Below are positions 1 to 8,260 of a DNA stretch of 64,000 nt, piece after piece (the stretch's first letter is position 1; every line of letters starts with the position of its first letter). A program made the position numbers and the translations under genes. The DNA is from Peptococcaceae bacterium 1198_IL3148 (GTDB lineage: Bacteria > Bacillota > Desulfotomaculia > Desulfotomaculales > Desulfohalotomaculaceae). Below the pieces are notes generated by a model. The model made no database searches. It was not told the DNA's origin and saw nothing but the letters and a program-made list of their open reading frames with translations. Location of the stretch: assembly GCA_036763105.1 (NCBI GenBank), contig JBAIYS010000011.1, positions 40,426-104,425 on the forward strand, given 5' to 3'.

Positions 1-912
1 GACAATGTCTGAACCGGTTTGCCCTTGAATGGCCATCTCCGCTGGGTTGGCACCATTTAAAATTTCTAACGCCATTTCACCGGTGGTACGTCCCAATTGG
101 TAGTAATCGATACCAATGGTGGCCAGCGCCCCGCTTTTAACGGCATCGCTTTCGCCACATATTACCGCCAGTTTATTTTCTTCTGCCACCTTCATTACCG
201 CTGGCAAAGAGGAAATTACCATGTTGTCGGTGGGTAAGTAAAAGGCATCCACCCGGCCGACCATTGATTGAGCTGCTTGCATCACTTCACTGCTGGCGGT
301 TACCGTAACCTTAACCAATTCTATTCCCATTTCCGGCGCCACTTGATCTGCAATGTCAACTTGCACCTGGGAGTTAACCTCACTGGAGTTGTAAATAATA
401 CCTACTTTTTTAACAGTGGGTACAATATCTTTAATTAATTGCAGTTGATCCTTAACTGGGTTGAGATCGGTGGTACCGGTAACGTTGGTGCCCGGTTTCT
501 CGATGCTGTTCACCAGCTTAGCGCTTACTGGGTCGGTGACCGCGGTAATTAAAATGGGAATATCCTTTGTGGCATTGGCCATGGTCATGGCTGATGGAGT
601 GGCCACAGCCAGCACCAAATCGTAATCCTTTTGCACAAATTTGTTAGCGATGGTTTGTAAGTTTGATTGATCTGATTGGGCGTTTTGGTAATCCACCATT
701 AACTTGTCGCCGTCTTTATAACCGTTTTCCGCCAATACATCCAGAAAGCCTTGTCTAGCAGCATCTAAGGCTTTGTGTTCCACAATTTGAATGATCCCCA
801 ACTTAACCTGTTCCGCGCTGGCATTTTCAGCCGGGGCCGGTTCATCGCCGCCACAGCCAGCCAATGTTAATGCCAAAAGTAACACCATTAAAGACATCAG
901 TAACTTTTTCAT
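1..912 (-). CDS. ABC transporter substrate-binding lipoprotein (partial, runs off left edge)
   Basis: The reading frame is open leftward from an ATG at 912 to the window edge, so the C-terminus is missing. The start follows a good ribosome site (GGAGGTTGAATTAC). The N-terminus is a lipoprotein signal: MKK, a Leu/Met-rich core, then lipobox LAGC, followed by an acidic/Pro linker. The mature part (VKLGIIQIVEHKALDAARQG, later GTNVTGTTDL and GIIYNSSEVNS) matches the ABC_sub_bind family (PF04392, TrpX-like). It would be a membrane-anchored binding protein feeding a permease and ATPase that should lie to the left. Members are often linked to aromatic amino acid uptake, but the ligand cannot be read here. 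The gene has its own promoter and a terminator-bearing leader (977-1162). Confidence 0.88.
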   Translation of the reverse strand, partial: MKKLLMSLMVLLLALTLAGCGGDEPAPAENASAEQVKLGIIQIVEHKALDAARQGFLDVLAENGYKDGDKLMVDYQNAQSDQSNLQTIANKFVQKDYDLVLAVATPSAMTMANATKDIPILITAVTDPVSAKLVNSIEKPGTNVTGTTDLNPVKDQLQLIKDIVPTVKKVGIIYNSSEVNSQVQVDIADQVAPEMGIELVKVTVTASSEVMQAAQSMVGRVDAFYLPTDNMVISSLPAVMKVAEENKLAVICGESDAVKSGALATIGIDYYQLGRTTGEMALEILNGANPAEMAIQGQTGSDIV

Positions 913-976
913 GTAATTCAACCTCCTAATTTTTTTTCGGTAGTTGGCTAGTCAGTTGAATTAAATGACGGCTAAA

Positions 977-1130
977 ACAAAAAAGCTTCCGATACGGAAG
1001 CTTTTAGCGTCTAAAAAATGCACACCCTCCCTACTAAAACTACCGTCCTACATGTACGTTGATATTAAGTTGTAATCCTGAAACCTACCGTACTAACCAG
1101 GCCATACTACCATATAAAACCTACCGTAAA
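977..1130 (-). promoter_or_regulatory. 5' leader with three ACGGTAG repeats and an intrinsic terminator
   Basis: On the minus strand the leader of the lipoprotein gene carries two copies of TACGGTAGGTTT (complement of 1117-1128 and 1081-1092) and a third, shorter ACGGTAGTTT (1037-1046). It ends in a 10-bp hairpin, AAAAGCTTCC/GGAAGCTTTT with a 5-nt loop (981-1005), followed by a T-run. A terminator between promoter and gene implies attenuation. The T-box consensus (GGGTGGNACCGCG) is absent and I do not recognise a known riboswitch class. Confidence 0.55.
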
Positions 1131-1133
1131 CTA

Positions 1134-1162
1134 ATGTTAATACAGCGCCCCTTGGATGTCAA
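1134..1162 (-). promoter_or_regulatory. Sigma-A promoter for the lipoprotein leader
   Basis: On the minus strand TTGACA (1157-1162), a 17-bp spacer and TAACAT (1134-1139) form a near-consensus promoter. Transcription would start about where the first repeat of the leader begins. Confidence 0.65.
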
Positions 1163-1257
1163 TAATGTGTATAAAAAAATGGACAATGTCTTAGCTGTTA
1201 AATTTTGGATTTAATTGTCAAATGGGGTATTAATAAAGGGAAATAATTGCCGGGGCC

Positions 1258-1287
1258 TTGACATGGGCGGTTTAAAAGCAATAATCT
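1258..1287 (+). promoter_or_regulatory. Sigma-A promoter for the 1319 gene
   Basis: TTGACA (1258-1263), an 18-bp spacer and TAATCT (1282-1287) lie 30 bp before the start codon at 1319. Confidence 0.55.
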
Positions 1288-1318
1288 CTAAATAAGAACG
1301 GAAAGGAGTGGCGTTTTA

Positions 1319-2107
1319 ATGCGTGCAGTATTTACTTTAACTTCTGCTGAATCTAAGCGACTGTTGGGAAAAGCGGTGGCCCAACTGCCGGCGGTCAAAA
1401 GGGCATTACAAAAGGGTAGAGTAATTATCGGTGGCGGTACCACCAACGCTTATGTGGCAGAGGAAATATTGGGTATAGAGGTGGATAAGGCTAAGTACAC
1501 CGCCGGTATTATTACCGGGGGCGTGCAGTGTGTCACCCCGGCGGAGGACAGGCTGGCGCCCTATTCTATTGTAGATGGTGAGGTCACTAAAGAATCTTGG
1601 TTAGAAGTGCTGGCAGATTTTACTGCCGATGATGTATTTATAAAAGGGGCCAACGCTGTTGATGCCGAGGGTCATGCCGGGGTGTTGATGTCTAATCCAA
1701 AGGGTGGCACCATTGGCCAGGCCATTGGCACGTTGGCGGCCCGGGGATCGAAACTAATCATTCCGGTGGGCTTGGAAAAAATGATTCCCTCGGTGGAATT
1801 GGCCGCGGCCGCGGCCGGCATCAACACCTTTGATTATTCCTTGGGACAAAGGGTTGGTTTAATGCCCTTGATGTATGGTGAAGTGATTACTGAAATAGAG
1901 GCGTTAGATATGCTCACCGGCGTTGATGCTGTTTGCATAGCCGCAGGCGGCGTTGGCGGTTCCGAAGGATCTGTCACGTTATCCGTCGAGGGAAGTGAAG
2001 GAATGGTGGGCGCCACCTTGGATTTAATTAAAGGCATTAAAGGGGAAAAACCAATCCCGCAATTAAAACAAAAATGCCAGTGCGGTGACCCCTGTAACCG
2101 GTTTTAG
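1319..2107 (+). CDS. Conserved protein of unknown function with a C-terminal Cys cluster
   Basis: This is a 262-residue soluble protein starting at ATG after GGAAAGGAGTGG. I do not recognise its family. Visible features are a Gly-rich loop near the N-terminus (VIIGGGTTNAYVAEEILG), alternating beta/alpha segments with GGVQCV and KGANAVDAEGHAG, a Gly-rich stretch near residue 210 (AAGGVGGSEGSV), and a C-terminal tail KCQCGDPC whose three cysteines could bind metal or form disulphides. The layout resembles NagB/RpiA/CoA-transferase-like sugar or nucleotide folds, but that is a guess from texture. It has its own promoter, and no terminator separates it from the T-box region that follows, so read-through into the ilv leader is possible. 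Confidence 0.7.
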   Translation: MRAVFTLTSAESKRLLGKAVAQLPAVKRALQKGRVIIGGGTTNAYVAEEILGIEVDKAKYTAGIITGGVQCVTPAEDRLAPYSIVDGEVTKESWLEVLADFTADDVFIKGANAVDAEGHAGVLMSNPKGGTIGQAIGTLAARGSKLIIPVGLEKMIPSVELAAAAAGINTFDYSLGQRVGLMPLMYGEVITEIEALDMLTGVDAVCIAAGGVGGSEGSVTLSVEGSEGMVGATLDLIKGIKGEKPIPQLKQKCQCGDPCNRF

Positions 2108-2141
2108 TTGGACAATGGTATAAAAACTTTCAAAATGGTGC

Positions 2142-2170
2142 TTGACACTGATTGTTTAAATCATTATACT
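2142..2170 (+). promoter_or_regulatory. Promoter P1 of the ilv-leu leader
   Basis: TTGACA (2142-2147), a 17-bp spacer and TATACT (2165-2170) sit directly before the first T-box. Confidence 0.75.
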
Positions 2171-2176
2171 TTTAGT

Positions 2177-2472
2177 CAACGGAATAAATGAGCAGAAAAG
2201 TAATGAAGGGGATAGTTGTCTGAGACTGAGCCACAGAGAGCCGGGGTAGCTGGGAACCGGTGCTTAAGGCAGGCATTGATCACCCCGGAGCTGCCAGCCC
2301 AAAGGTATAACCGAGTAGGTGTGGTCGGGTTGAAGAACCCGTTAACAAAACTTTGTCTATCAACAAGACACAAAGGCGGCATCTCTTTTTGAGGTGCAAG
2401 CAGGGTGGTAACGCGCAAGGTTAAACCTCTCGTCCCTGGCAGTTTAGATTAACTGCAGGCGAGAGGTTTTTT
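2177..2472 (+). ncRNA. T-box leader 1, isoleucine specifier (AUC)
   Basis: A complete T-box riboswitch. It has a Stem I with AGAGAG and CTGGGAACCGG distal motifs, the T-box core AGGGTGGTAACGCG (about 2402-2415), and a terminator CCTCTCG...CGAGAGG with a T-run ending near 2472. Aligning the three leaders on the shared ACCC after the specifier places codon AUC at 2279-2281, followed by A as T-boxes require. Uncharged tRNA-Ile would stabilise the antiterminator. Confidence 0.9.
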
Positions 2473-2515
2473 ATATTTTCAGCTGGGTTCTACCAAGTAG
2501 TTTGGCAACAGTATC

Positions 2516-2544
2516 TTGACATTGGCGGCGGTAGGCGTTATACT
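2516..2544 (+). promoter_or_regulatory. Promoter P2 of the ilv-leu leader
   Basis: TTGACA (2516-2521), a 17-bp spacer and TATACT (2539-2544) lie between the terminator of T-box 1 and Stem I of T-box 2. The hexamers and spacing match P1 and P3. Confidence 0.72.
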
Positions 2545-2550
2545 GTTGGA

Positions 2551-2836
2551 TAATTTAACAGTAACGGCGATGACAGGGCTAATGTTAGAGACTGAGCTAC
2601 AGAGAACCGGGTTAGCTGGGAACCGGCGCTTAAGACTGACAGTGTCACCCTTTAGCCACCCACTGAAAGACTTTTAGTTTAGTAGGTGCGGTCGGGTTGG
2701 TATCCGTTAACAATACCGTGTTTATTAACGACACTGAGTGGTGCCCCTTAATTGGGGTGCAAGCAGGGTGGTAACGCGCGAGGATAAACCTCTCGTCCCT
2801 GGCAGTTATAATAACTGCGTGGGCGAGGGGTTTTTT
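2551..2836 (+). ncRNA. T-box leader 2, valine specifier (GUC)
   Basis: Second full T-box. Stem I carries AGAGAA and CTGGGAACCGG, the core AGGGTGGTAACGCG lies at 2765-2778, and the terminator CCTCTCG...CGAGGGG plus T-run ends at 2836. The specifier by alignment is GUC at 2644-2646, followed by A, so it should sense uncharged tRNA-Val. Confidence 0.9.
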
Positions 2837-2881
2837 ATATTTTCCTCCCTCGATTATTACAAAAGCTTAACAAAAAGTTTC

Positions 2882-2910
2882 TTGACACTTCACCAATCAA
2901 TGGCTATACT
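2882..2910 (+). promoter_or_regulatory. Promoter P3 of the ilv-leu leader
   Basis: TTGACA (2882-2887), a 17-bp spacer and TATACT (2905-2910) precede T-box 3. Confidence 0.72.
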
Positions 2911-2916
2911 AGATAT

Positions 2917-3212
2917 TAAATTTTACATCCGGTATAGGTGATGAAAGGGATAGGTGTCTGAAACTTAAGCTCCAGAGAATCGGGATTGCTGGGAACCGAT
3001 GCTTAGGCCAGTCGCTACTCACCCTGGAACTGCCCGTCGAAAGAATTAAACCAGTAGGCGTGGCCGGGTTGCAGAACTCGTTATTAAAACTTTGTCTGTT
3101 GATCGGCACTGAGGTGGTGCCCCTTAATTGGGGTGCAAGCAGGGTGGTAACGCGCGAGGATAAACCTCTCGTCCCTGGTGGTGGAAACACTGCTAGGGGC
3201 GAGGGGTTTTTT
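2917..3212 (+). ncRNA. T-box leader 3, leucine specifier (CUC)
   Basis: Third T-box, closest to ilvD. Stem I has AGAGAA and CTGGGAACCG, the core AGGGTGGTAACGCG is at 3141-3154, and the terminator CCTCTCG...CGAGGGG with a T-run ends at 3212. The specifier by alignment is CUC at 3018-3020, followed by A. All transcripts from P1, P2 or P3 must pass this Leu-dependent terminator. Confidence 0.9.
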
Positions 3213-3338
3213 ATATTTTTTTATACCAGTTGTCCAAGTGGGACGGAGTAATGACCAATGGGTGTAAACAACACCTTCGCAATATTCGTTAAAAAGATTT
3301 GTTTAAAAAGTTGACATATGAAACGGGGGAATAAAAAT

Positions 3339-5000
3339 ATGCGCAGCGATTCAATGAAAAAGGGATTGGAGAAAGCGCCACATCGCAGTTTGTTTAAAGC
3401 ACTGGGATTGGTGGATGAAGAAATTAACCGACCGCTAATTGGGGTGGTAAACGCCCAAAACGATATTATTCCTGGTCACCTGCATTTAGACCAAATTGCC
3501 GATGCGGTGAAAGCCGGCATTAGAATGGCTGGGGGTATACCCTTTGCCTTTGGCACCATCGGAGTTTGTGACGGCATTGCCATGGGGCACACCGGCATGA
3601 AGTACTCACTGGTCAGTCGGGAACTGATTGCCGACAGCATAGAGGTGATGGTTGAAGCCCACCCCTTTGATGGCCTGGTGTTGATTCCCAACTGTGACAA
3701 AGTGGTACCGGGTATGCTGATGGCAGCAGCCAGACTAAACATTCCCGCCATTGTCGTCAGTGGAGGGCCTATGATGCCCGGTAAGCACAAAGATCAAGGG
3801 GTATCCTTAACCAATATGTTTGAAGCGGTGGGTGCGGTGCAAGCCGGCACCATGACCCACGAGGAGCTGGCGGAACTGGAAGAAAACGCTTGTCCAGGTT
3901 GTGGTTCTTGCTCTGGAATGTTTACCGCCAACTCCATGAACTCACTATGCGAAGTGCTGGGCATGGCGCTACCGGGTAACGGCACGATACCGGCAGTATC
4001 TGCTGCCCGGACTAGATTGGCGAAGCAGGCTGGCATCAAAATAATGGAGCTGGTGCAAAAGGACATTAAGCCCAGTGACATCATTACCGAAGTTGCCATT
4101 AACAATGCCTTAGCGGTGGATATGGCCCTAGGGTGCTCCACCAACACAGTGTTGCACCTGCCGGCCATAGCCCATGAGGCTGGCATAGAAGTAAACCTAG
4201 ACATGTTTAATGAAATCAGTGCCAAAACGCCAAATCTGTGCCGATTGGCCCCTGCAGGATTTCACTTTATGGTGGATTTGAACGAAGCCGGTGGCATTCC
4301 GGCTGTGATGGCCGAACTGAATAAAAAGGGATTAATTAACGGAGAAGCCCTTACTGTAACTGGAAAAACAGTGGGTGAAAATATTGCCAATGCCTGCATA
4401 CTAAATAAGGAAGTTATTCGTCCCGTTGACAATCCCTATGCAGCCAGTGGCGGTATTGCTGTACTGAGGGGCAACCTAGCCCCAGGGGGAGCGGTGGTGA
4501 AACAGGCGGCGGTGGCACCGGAAATGATGCAACATCGAGGCCCCGCCCGGGTATTTGATTCCGAAGAAGCAGCCCAACAGGCGTTGATGAACCAGCAAAT
4601 TAACAAGGGCGACGTCATTGTCATTCGTTACGAGGGCCCTAAGGGCGGCCCCGGCATGAGGGAAATGTTATCCCCCACCGCCACGGTGGCTGGGTTGGGA
4701 TTAGATAAAGACGTAGCACTTTTAACGGACGGACGTTTTTCCGGTGCCACCCGGGGAGCATCCATTGGCCATGTGTCACCGGAGGCGGCCGAAGGCGGCC
4801 CGCTGGCGGCAGTGAGAGACGGAGATATCATTAACATTGATATTCCTAACCGTAAACTAGAAGTGGAATTGAGCCCAGAAGAATTGGCAGCCAGATTAGA
4901 GCACTGGCAGGCGCCGACACCTAAGGTGAACAAAGGCTACTTGGCCCGATACGCCAAAATGGTTACCTCCGCTGGAACTGGAGCGGTATTGAAAAAATAA
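3339..5000 (+). CDS. ilvD: Dihydroxy-acid dehydratase
   Basis: Converts 2,3-dihydroxy-isovalerate and 2,3-dihydroxy-3-methylvalerate to the 2-keto acids of valine and isoleucine. The protein has 553 residues, as usual for the family. Fe-S ligand candidates are C119 in NCDK and the CPGCGSC run (C185, C188, C191). The C-terminal [15 protein letters not shown] motif is intact. An upstream in-frame ATG at 3318 would add seven residues, but the ribosome site GGGGGA sits 9 nt before the ATG at 3339, so the shorter form is chosen. It is the first gene of the operon, directly under T-box 3. Confidence 0.96.
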   Translation: MRSDSMKKGLEKAPHRSLFKALGLVDEEINRPLIGVVNAQNDIIPGHLHLDQIADAVKAGIRMAGGIPFAFGTIGVCDGIAMGHTGMKYSLVSRELIADSIEVMVEAHPFDGLVLIPNCDKVVPGMLMAAARLNIPAIVVSGGPMMPGKHKDQGVSLTNMFEAVGAVQAGTMTHEELAELEENACPGCGSCSGMFTANSMNSLCEVLGMALPGNGTIPAVSAARTRLAKQAGIKIMELVQKDIKPSDIITEVAINNALAVDMALGCSTNTVLHLPAIAHEAGIEVNLDMFNEISAKTPNLCRLAPAGFHFMVDLNEAGGIPAVMAELNKKGLINGEALTVTGKTVGENIANACILNKEVIRPVDNPYAASGGIAVLRGNLAPGGAVVKQAAVAPEMMQHRGPARVFDSEEAAQQALMNQQINKGDVIVIRYEGPKGGPGMREMLSPTATVAGLGLDKDVALLTDGRFSGATRGASIGHVSPEAAEGGPLAAVRDGDIINIDIPNRKLEVELSPEELAARLEHWQAPTPKVNKGYLARYAKMVTSAGTGAVLKK

Positions 5001-5019
5001 CTAGTGGGAGTGTTGGTTT

Positions 5020-6681
5020 ATGAAATATAAAGGAGCGGAAGTGTTGCTAAAGGCTTTGGAAGCCGAAGGTGTAGACACAATATTTGGTTACCCCGGCGGA
5101 GTGGTATTGCCAATTTACGATGCACTTTACGATTCTGATATTAATCATATATTAACTCGTCACGAACAGGGGGCAGCCCATGCGGCAGATGGTTATGCCC
5201 GGGCCACCGGTAAAGCGGGGGTATGTTTAGCCACCTCCGGCCCCGGCGCCACCAACTTGGTGACTGGTATTGCCAATGCCTACATGGATTCGGTGCCACT
5301 GGTGGCCATAACCGGCCAGGTGGTCACCTCGCTTTTGGGTCGGGATTCCTTCCAAGAGGCGGATATCACCGGAATTACCTTGCCAATCACTAAGCATAAT
5401 TACATGGTAAAAGACCCCAACGATTTGGGGGATATTGTTAAAGAAGCCTTTCACCTGGCCACCACCGGACGGCCGGGGCCGGTTTTAATCGATATTCCTA
5501 AAGATATATCCACCGCCGAAGTGGACTATCAGGGGAGCGGCCCGCTGAATCTGCCGGGTTACAAACCACCTACAGCCGGTGCCGAAGATTTAGTTAATCA
5601 AGCAGCCAGTGCGCTGATGCGCAGTGAACGGCCGGTGATTTATGCCGGCGGTGGCGTGGTGGCTTCCGGTGCCCACCAAGAATTAAAGCAGTTGGCAGAA
5701 GTGCTGGCAGCACCGGTAACCACCACCCTGATGGGAATAGGCGGGTTTCCCGATGATCACCCGCTCTCTTTGGGCATGTTGGGCATGCACGGCACCCGCT
5801 ATGCCAACTACGCAGTGAGCGAATGCGATTTATTGTTGGCGGTGGGGGTACGGTTTGATGACCGGGTAACCAGTAAAATAGAAAGCTTTGCCAAGGATGC
5901 CACCATTATTCATATTGATATCGACCCCGCCGAGTTGGGCAAAAATGTAAGGGTAGACGTGCCCATTGTGGGTAACGTAAGTATAGTGCTAAAACAGTTG
6001 CTGGAGCGTTTGGCCGCTAAACTGCCGGGGGCTTGGCAAGAAAAAATTAACCGCTGGAAAAAAGAGTACCCGTTAAATTATCAGGTCAGCGATGTGACCA
6101 TTAAACCCCAGCAAGTGATCAGCGAAATTTACAACGTTACCGGCGGCAATGCCCGCATCACCACCGAAGTGGGTCAGCACCAGATGTGGGCGGCCCAGTA
6201 CTACAACTACACTAAACCCCGTTCCTTCATCTCCTCCGGCGGCTTGGGAACCATGGGCTATGGTTTTCCGGCAGCCATTGGCGTGCAAGTGGGCTGTCCC
6301 GATGAAGTGGTGTTTGACATTGCCGGCGACGGCAGTATTCAAATGAACATTCAAGAACTGGGCACTGCGGTAAATTATGATCTGCCGGTGAATGTGGCGG
6401 TGATGAACAACGGTTACCTAGGGATGGTGCGCCAGTGGCAGGAGCTGTTCTATAACCGCCGTTATTCCCAGTCAGAAATGACCAGTCCAGACTTTGTCAA
6501 ACTGGCTGAAGCTTACGGCGCCGAAGGTTACCGGGTAGAAGATCCCACAGATATTCGGTCGGTGCTGGAACAGGCGGTGGCCAGCAGCAAGCCGGTAATG
6601 ATGGACTTTGTGGTGGAACAGGAAGAAAATGTAGTGCCAATGGTGGCCCCTGGAGAACCAATTAACAAAATGTTGGGTTAG
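5020..6681 (+). CDS. ilvB: Acetolactate synthase large subunit (copy 1)
   Basis: ThDP-dependent acetohydroxyacid synthase catalytic subunit. It condenses pyruvate with pyruvate or 2-ketobutyrate. The 553 residues include the N-terminal ThDP domain with catalytic Glu in RHEQGAAHAADGYAR (E49), the FAD-binding middle domain, and the C-terminal ThDP/Mg site GDGSIQMN...MNNGYLGMVRQW. The start ATG follows GGGAG, 19 nt after ilvD. The regulatory subunit gene ilvH starts about 12 nt after its stop, which supports this copy as the canonical partner. Confidence 0.95.
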   Translation: MKYKGAEVLLKALEAEGVDTIFGYPGGVVLPIYDALYDSDINHILTRHEQGAAHAADGYARATGKAGVCLATSGPGATNLVTGIANAYMDSVPLVAITGQVVTSLLGRDSFQEADITGITLPITKHNYMVKDPNDLGDIVKEAFHLATTGRPGPVLIDIPKDISTAEVDYQGSGPLNLPGYKPPTAGAEDLVNQAASALMRSERPVIYAGGGVVASGAHQELKQLAEVLAAPVTTTLMGIGGFPDDHPLSLGMLGMHGTRYANYAVSECDLLLAVGVRFDDRVTSKIESFAKDATIIHIDIDPAELGKNVRVDVPIVGNVSIVLKQLLERLAAKLPGAWQEKINRWKKEYPLNYQVSDVTIKPQQVISEIYNVTGGNARITTEVGQHQMWAAQYYNYTKPRSFISSGGLGTMGYGFPAAIGVQVGCPDEVVFDIAGDGSIQMNIQELGTAVNYDLPVNVAVMNNGYLGMVRQWQELFYNRRYSQSEMTSPDFVKLAEAYGAEGYRVEDPTDIRSVLEQAVASSKPVMMDFVVEQEENVVPMVAPGEPINKMLG

Positions 6682-6692
6682 GAGTGATGATG

Positions 6693-7205
6693 ATGCTGCA
6701 TACGTTGGCGGTGTTGGTAGAAAACAATCCCGGGGTTTTGGCCCGGGTGGCAGGTTTGTTTAGCCGGCGAGGTTTTAACATTGACAGTTTGGCAGTGGGA
6801 CGCACCGATAACCCAGCCATCTCCCGCATGACCATTGTGGTGGAGGGCGACGATCACACGCTGGAACAGGTGACCAAACAGCTGCACAAACTGGTGGATG
6901 TAATTAAAATTAATGACGTTACCAACGAACCCCATGTGGACAGAGAATTGGTGTTGATCAAGGTGCCGGTGGACCGAGCCAGTCGTTTAGAGGTAATGCA
7001 AATCGCCGATGTTTTTCGGGCCAAGGTTGTGGACTACGGCCCCAAAACACTGACCCTTGAAGCCACCGGCACCGGTGAAAAAATTGACGCACTGGAAGAG
7101 GCGTTGCGACCCTTTGGCATTAAAGAACTGGTGAGAACAGGTAAAATCTCTATCCTAAGGGGAGCAAAATACACAACAGCAAACATTACTAAGGAGGAAG
7201 AATAA
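6693..7205 (+). CDS. ilvH: Acetolactate synthase small (regulatory) subunit
   Basis: Activates the catalytic subunit and confers valine feedback inhibition. The product is about 170 residues: an N-terminal ACT domain ([33 protein letters not shown]) and the C-terminal IlvN/IlvH domain ending [14 protein letters not shown] codons at 6684, 6687, 6690 and 6693 share the frame. The AGGAG that overlaps the ilvB stop fits 6693 best (8-nt spacing), and the exact start may differ by one to three residues. Confidence 0.94.
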   Translation: MLHTLAVLVENNPGVLARVAGLFSRRGFNIDSLAVGRTDNPAISRMTIVVEGDDHTLEQVTKQLHKLVDVIKINDVTNEPHVDRELVLIKVPVDRASRLEVMQIADVFRAKVVDYGPKTLTLEATGTGEKIDALEEALRPFGIKELVRTGKISILRGAKYTTANITKEEE

Positions 7206-7207
7206 AG

Positions 7208-8200
7208 ATGGCAAAGGTATTTTATGATCAAGATGCAAACATAGATTTACTAAAGGGTAGAAAAATTGCGGTATTGGGCTATGGCAGCCAAGGTCATGCT
7301 CAAGCGTTAAATTTAAAGGATAGTGGCTTGGAAGTACTGGTTGGCTTGCGTAAAGGAAGCTCCAGTTGGGCTAAGGCCGAAGCCGCAGGTTTAGAAGTGG
7401 GCACTGTAGCTGAAGTATGTGAAAAAGCGGATATCATCCAAGTACTGCTGCCAGATGAAATTCAAGGCAAAGTATATAGAGAAGAAATTGAGCCTCACCT
7501 AACCGAAGGCAAAGCGCTGATGTTTTCCCACGGCTTTAACATCCACTTTAACCAAATTGTACCACCAAAAAATGTAGATGTATTGATGGTGGCACCAAAG
7601 AGCCCGGGACATTTAGTGCGTTGGATGTATCAAGAAGGCAATGGGGTACCGGCACTGGTGGCTGTACACCAAGATTATACCGGCAGAGCCAGAGACTTAG
7701 GCCTGGCCTATGCCAAGGGCATTGGTAGCACCAGAGCCGGTGTCTTTGAAACCACCTTTAAAGAGGAAACCGAAACCGACCTGTTTGGTGAGCAAGCAGT
7801 ACTTTGCGGTGGCCTAACCAAACTAATTCAAGCGGGTTTTGAAACCCTGGTGGAAGCCGGATATGCTCCGGAAATGGCTTACTTTGAGTGTTGCCACGAA
7901 ATGAAACTAATTGTGGACTTAATCTACCAAGGTGGCCTAGGCATGATGCGTTACTCAGTAAGTAACACCTGCGAATACGGCGATTACACCCGGGGGCCCC
8001 GCTTAATCACCGATGAAACTAAAAAAGAAATGAAAAAGATTTTGGCAGAGATTCAAAGTGGCCAATTTGCCAAAGAGTGGATGCTGGAAAACCAAGTTAA
8101 TGCACCAATGTTTAACGCCATGAAGAGAAATGAGCGGGAGCATCAAATTGAACAGGTTGGGGCAGAACTGCGCAAAATGATGCCTTGGTTGCAGAAGTAA
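7208..8200 (+). CDS. ilvC: Ketol-acid reductoisomerase, class I
   Basis: Performs the Mg-dependent alkyl migration and NADPH reduction of acetolactate or acetohydroxybutyrate. At 330 residues it has class I (short) length. Motifs are the Rossmann loop [13 protein letters not shown], the catalytic KSPGH region, and the Glu-rich metal site [15 protein letters not shown] plus [13 protein letters not shown]. The start is two bases after ilvH, with AAGGAGG upstream. A hairpin follows the stop (8216-8243). Confidence 0.97.
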   Translation: MAKVFYDQDANIDLLKGRKIAVLGYGSQGHAQALNLKDSGLEVLVGLRKGSSSWAKAEAAGLEVGTVAEVCEKADIIQVLLPDEIQGKVYREEIEPHLTEGKALMFSHGFNIHFNQIVPPKNVDVLMVAPKSPGHLVRWMYQEGNGVPALVAVHQDYTGRARDLGLAYAKGIGSTRAGVFETTFKEETETDLFGEQAVLCGGLTKLIQAGFETLVEAGYAPEMAYFECCHEMKLIVDLIYQGGLGMMRYSVSNTCEYGDYTRGPRLITDETKKEMKKILAEIQSGQFAKEWMLENQVNAPMFNAMKRNEREHQIEQVGAELRKMMPWLQK

Positions 8201-8215
8201 GCTTAAATAAATAAT

Positions 8216-8243
8216 GGAAAATTGGCACCGCCGCCAATTTTCC
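8216..8243 (+). repeat. Intercistronic hairpin between ilvC and ilvB2
   Basis: Perfect 11-bp inverted repeat GGAAAATTGGC/GCCAATTTTCC with loop ACCGCC. There is no T-run, so it is not a typical terminator. It ends 3-4 nt before the ribosome site of ilvB2 and could affect mRNA processing or translation. Confidence 0.7.
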
Positions 8244-8260
8244 AATAGGGGGTGTTAGCT

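Noticed and set aside
977..1130. tRNA-Trp T-box or TRAP-binding leader for the TrpX-like gene
   Set aside because: The T-box core GGGTGGNACCGCG is absent, and the UAG-type triplets are not spaced by 2-3 nt as TRAP sites are.
2176..3251. Short open frames within the T-box leaders
   Set aside because: They lie inside structured riboswitch RNA and repeat because the three leaders are similar.
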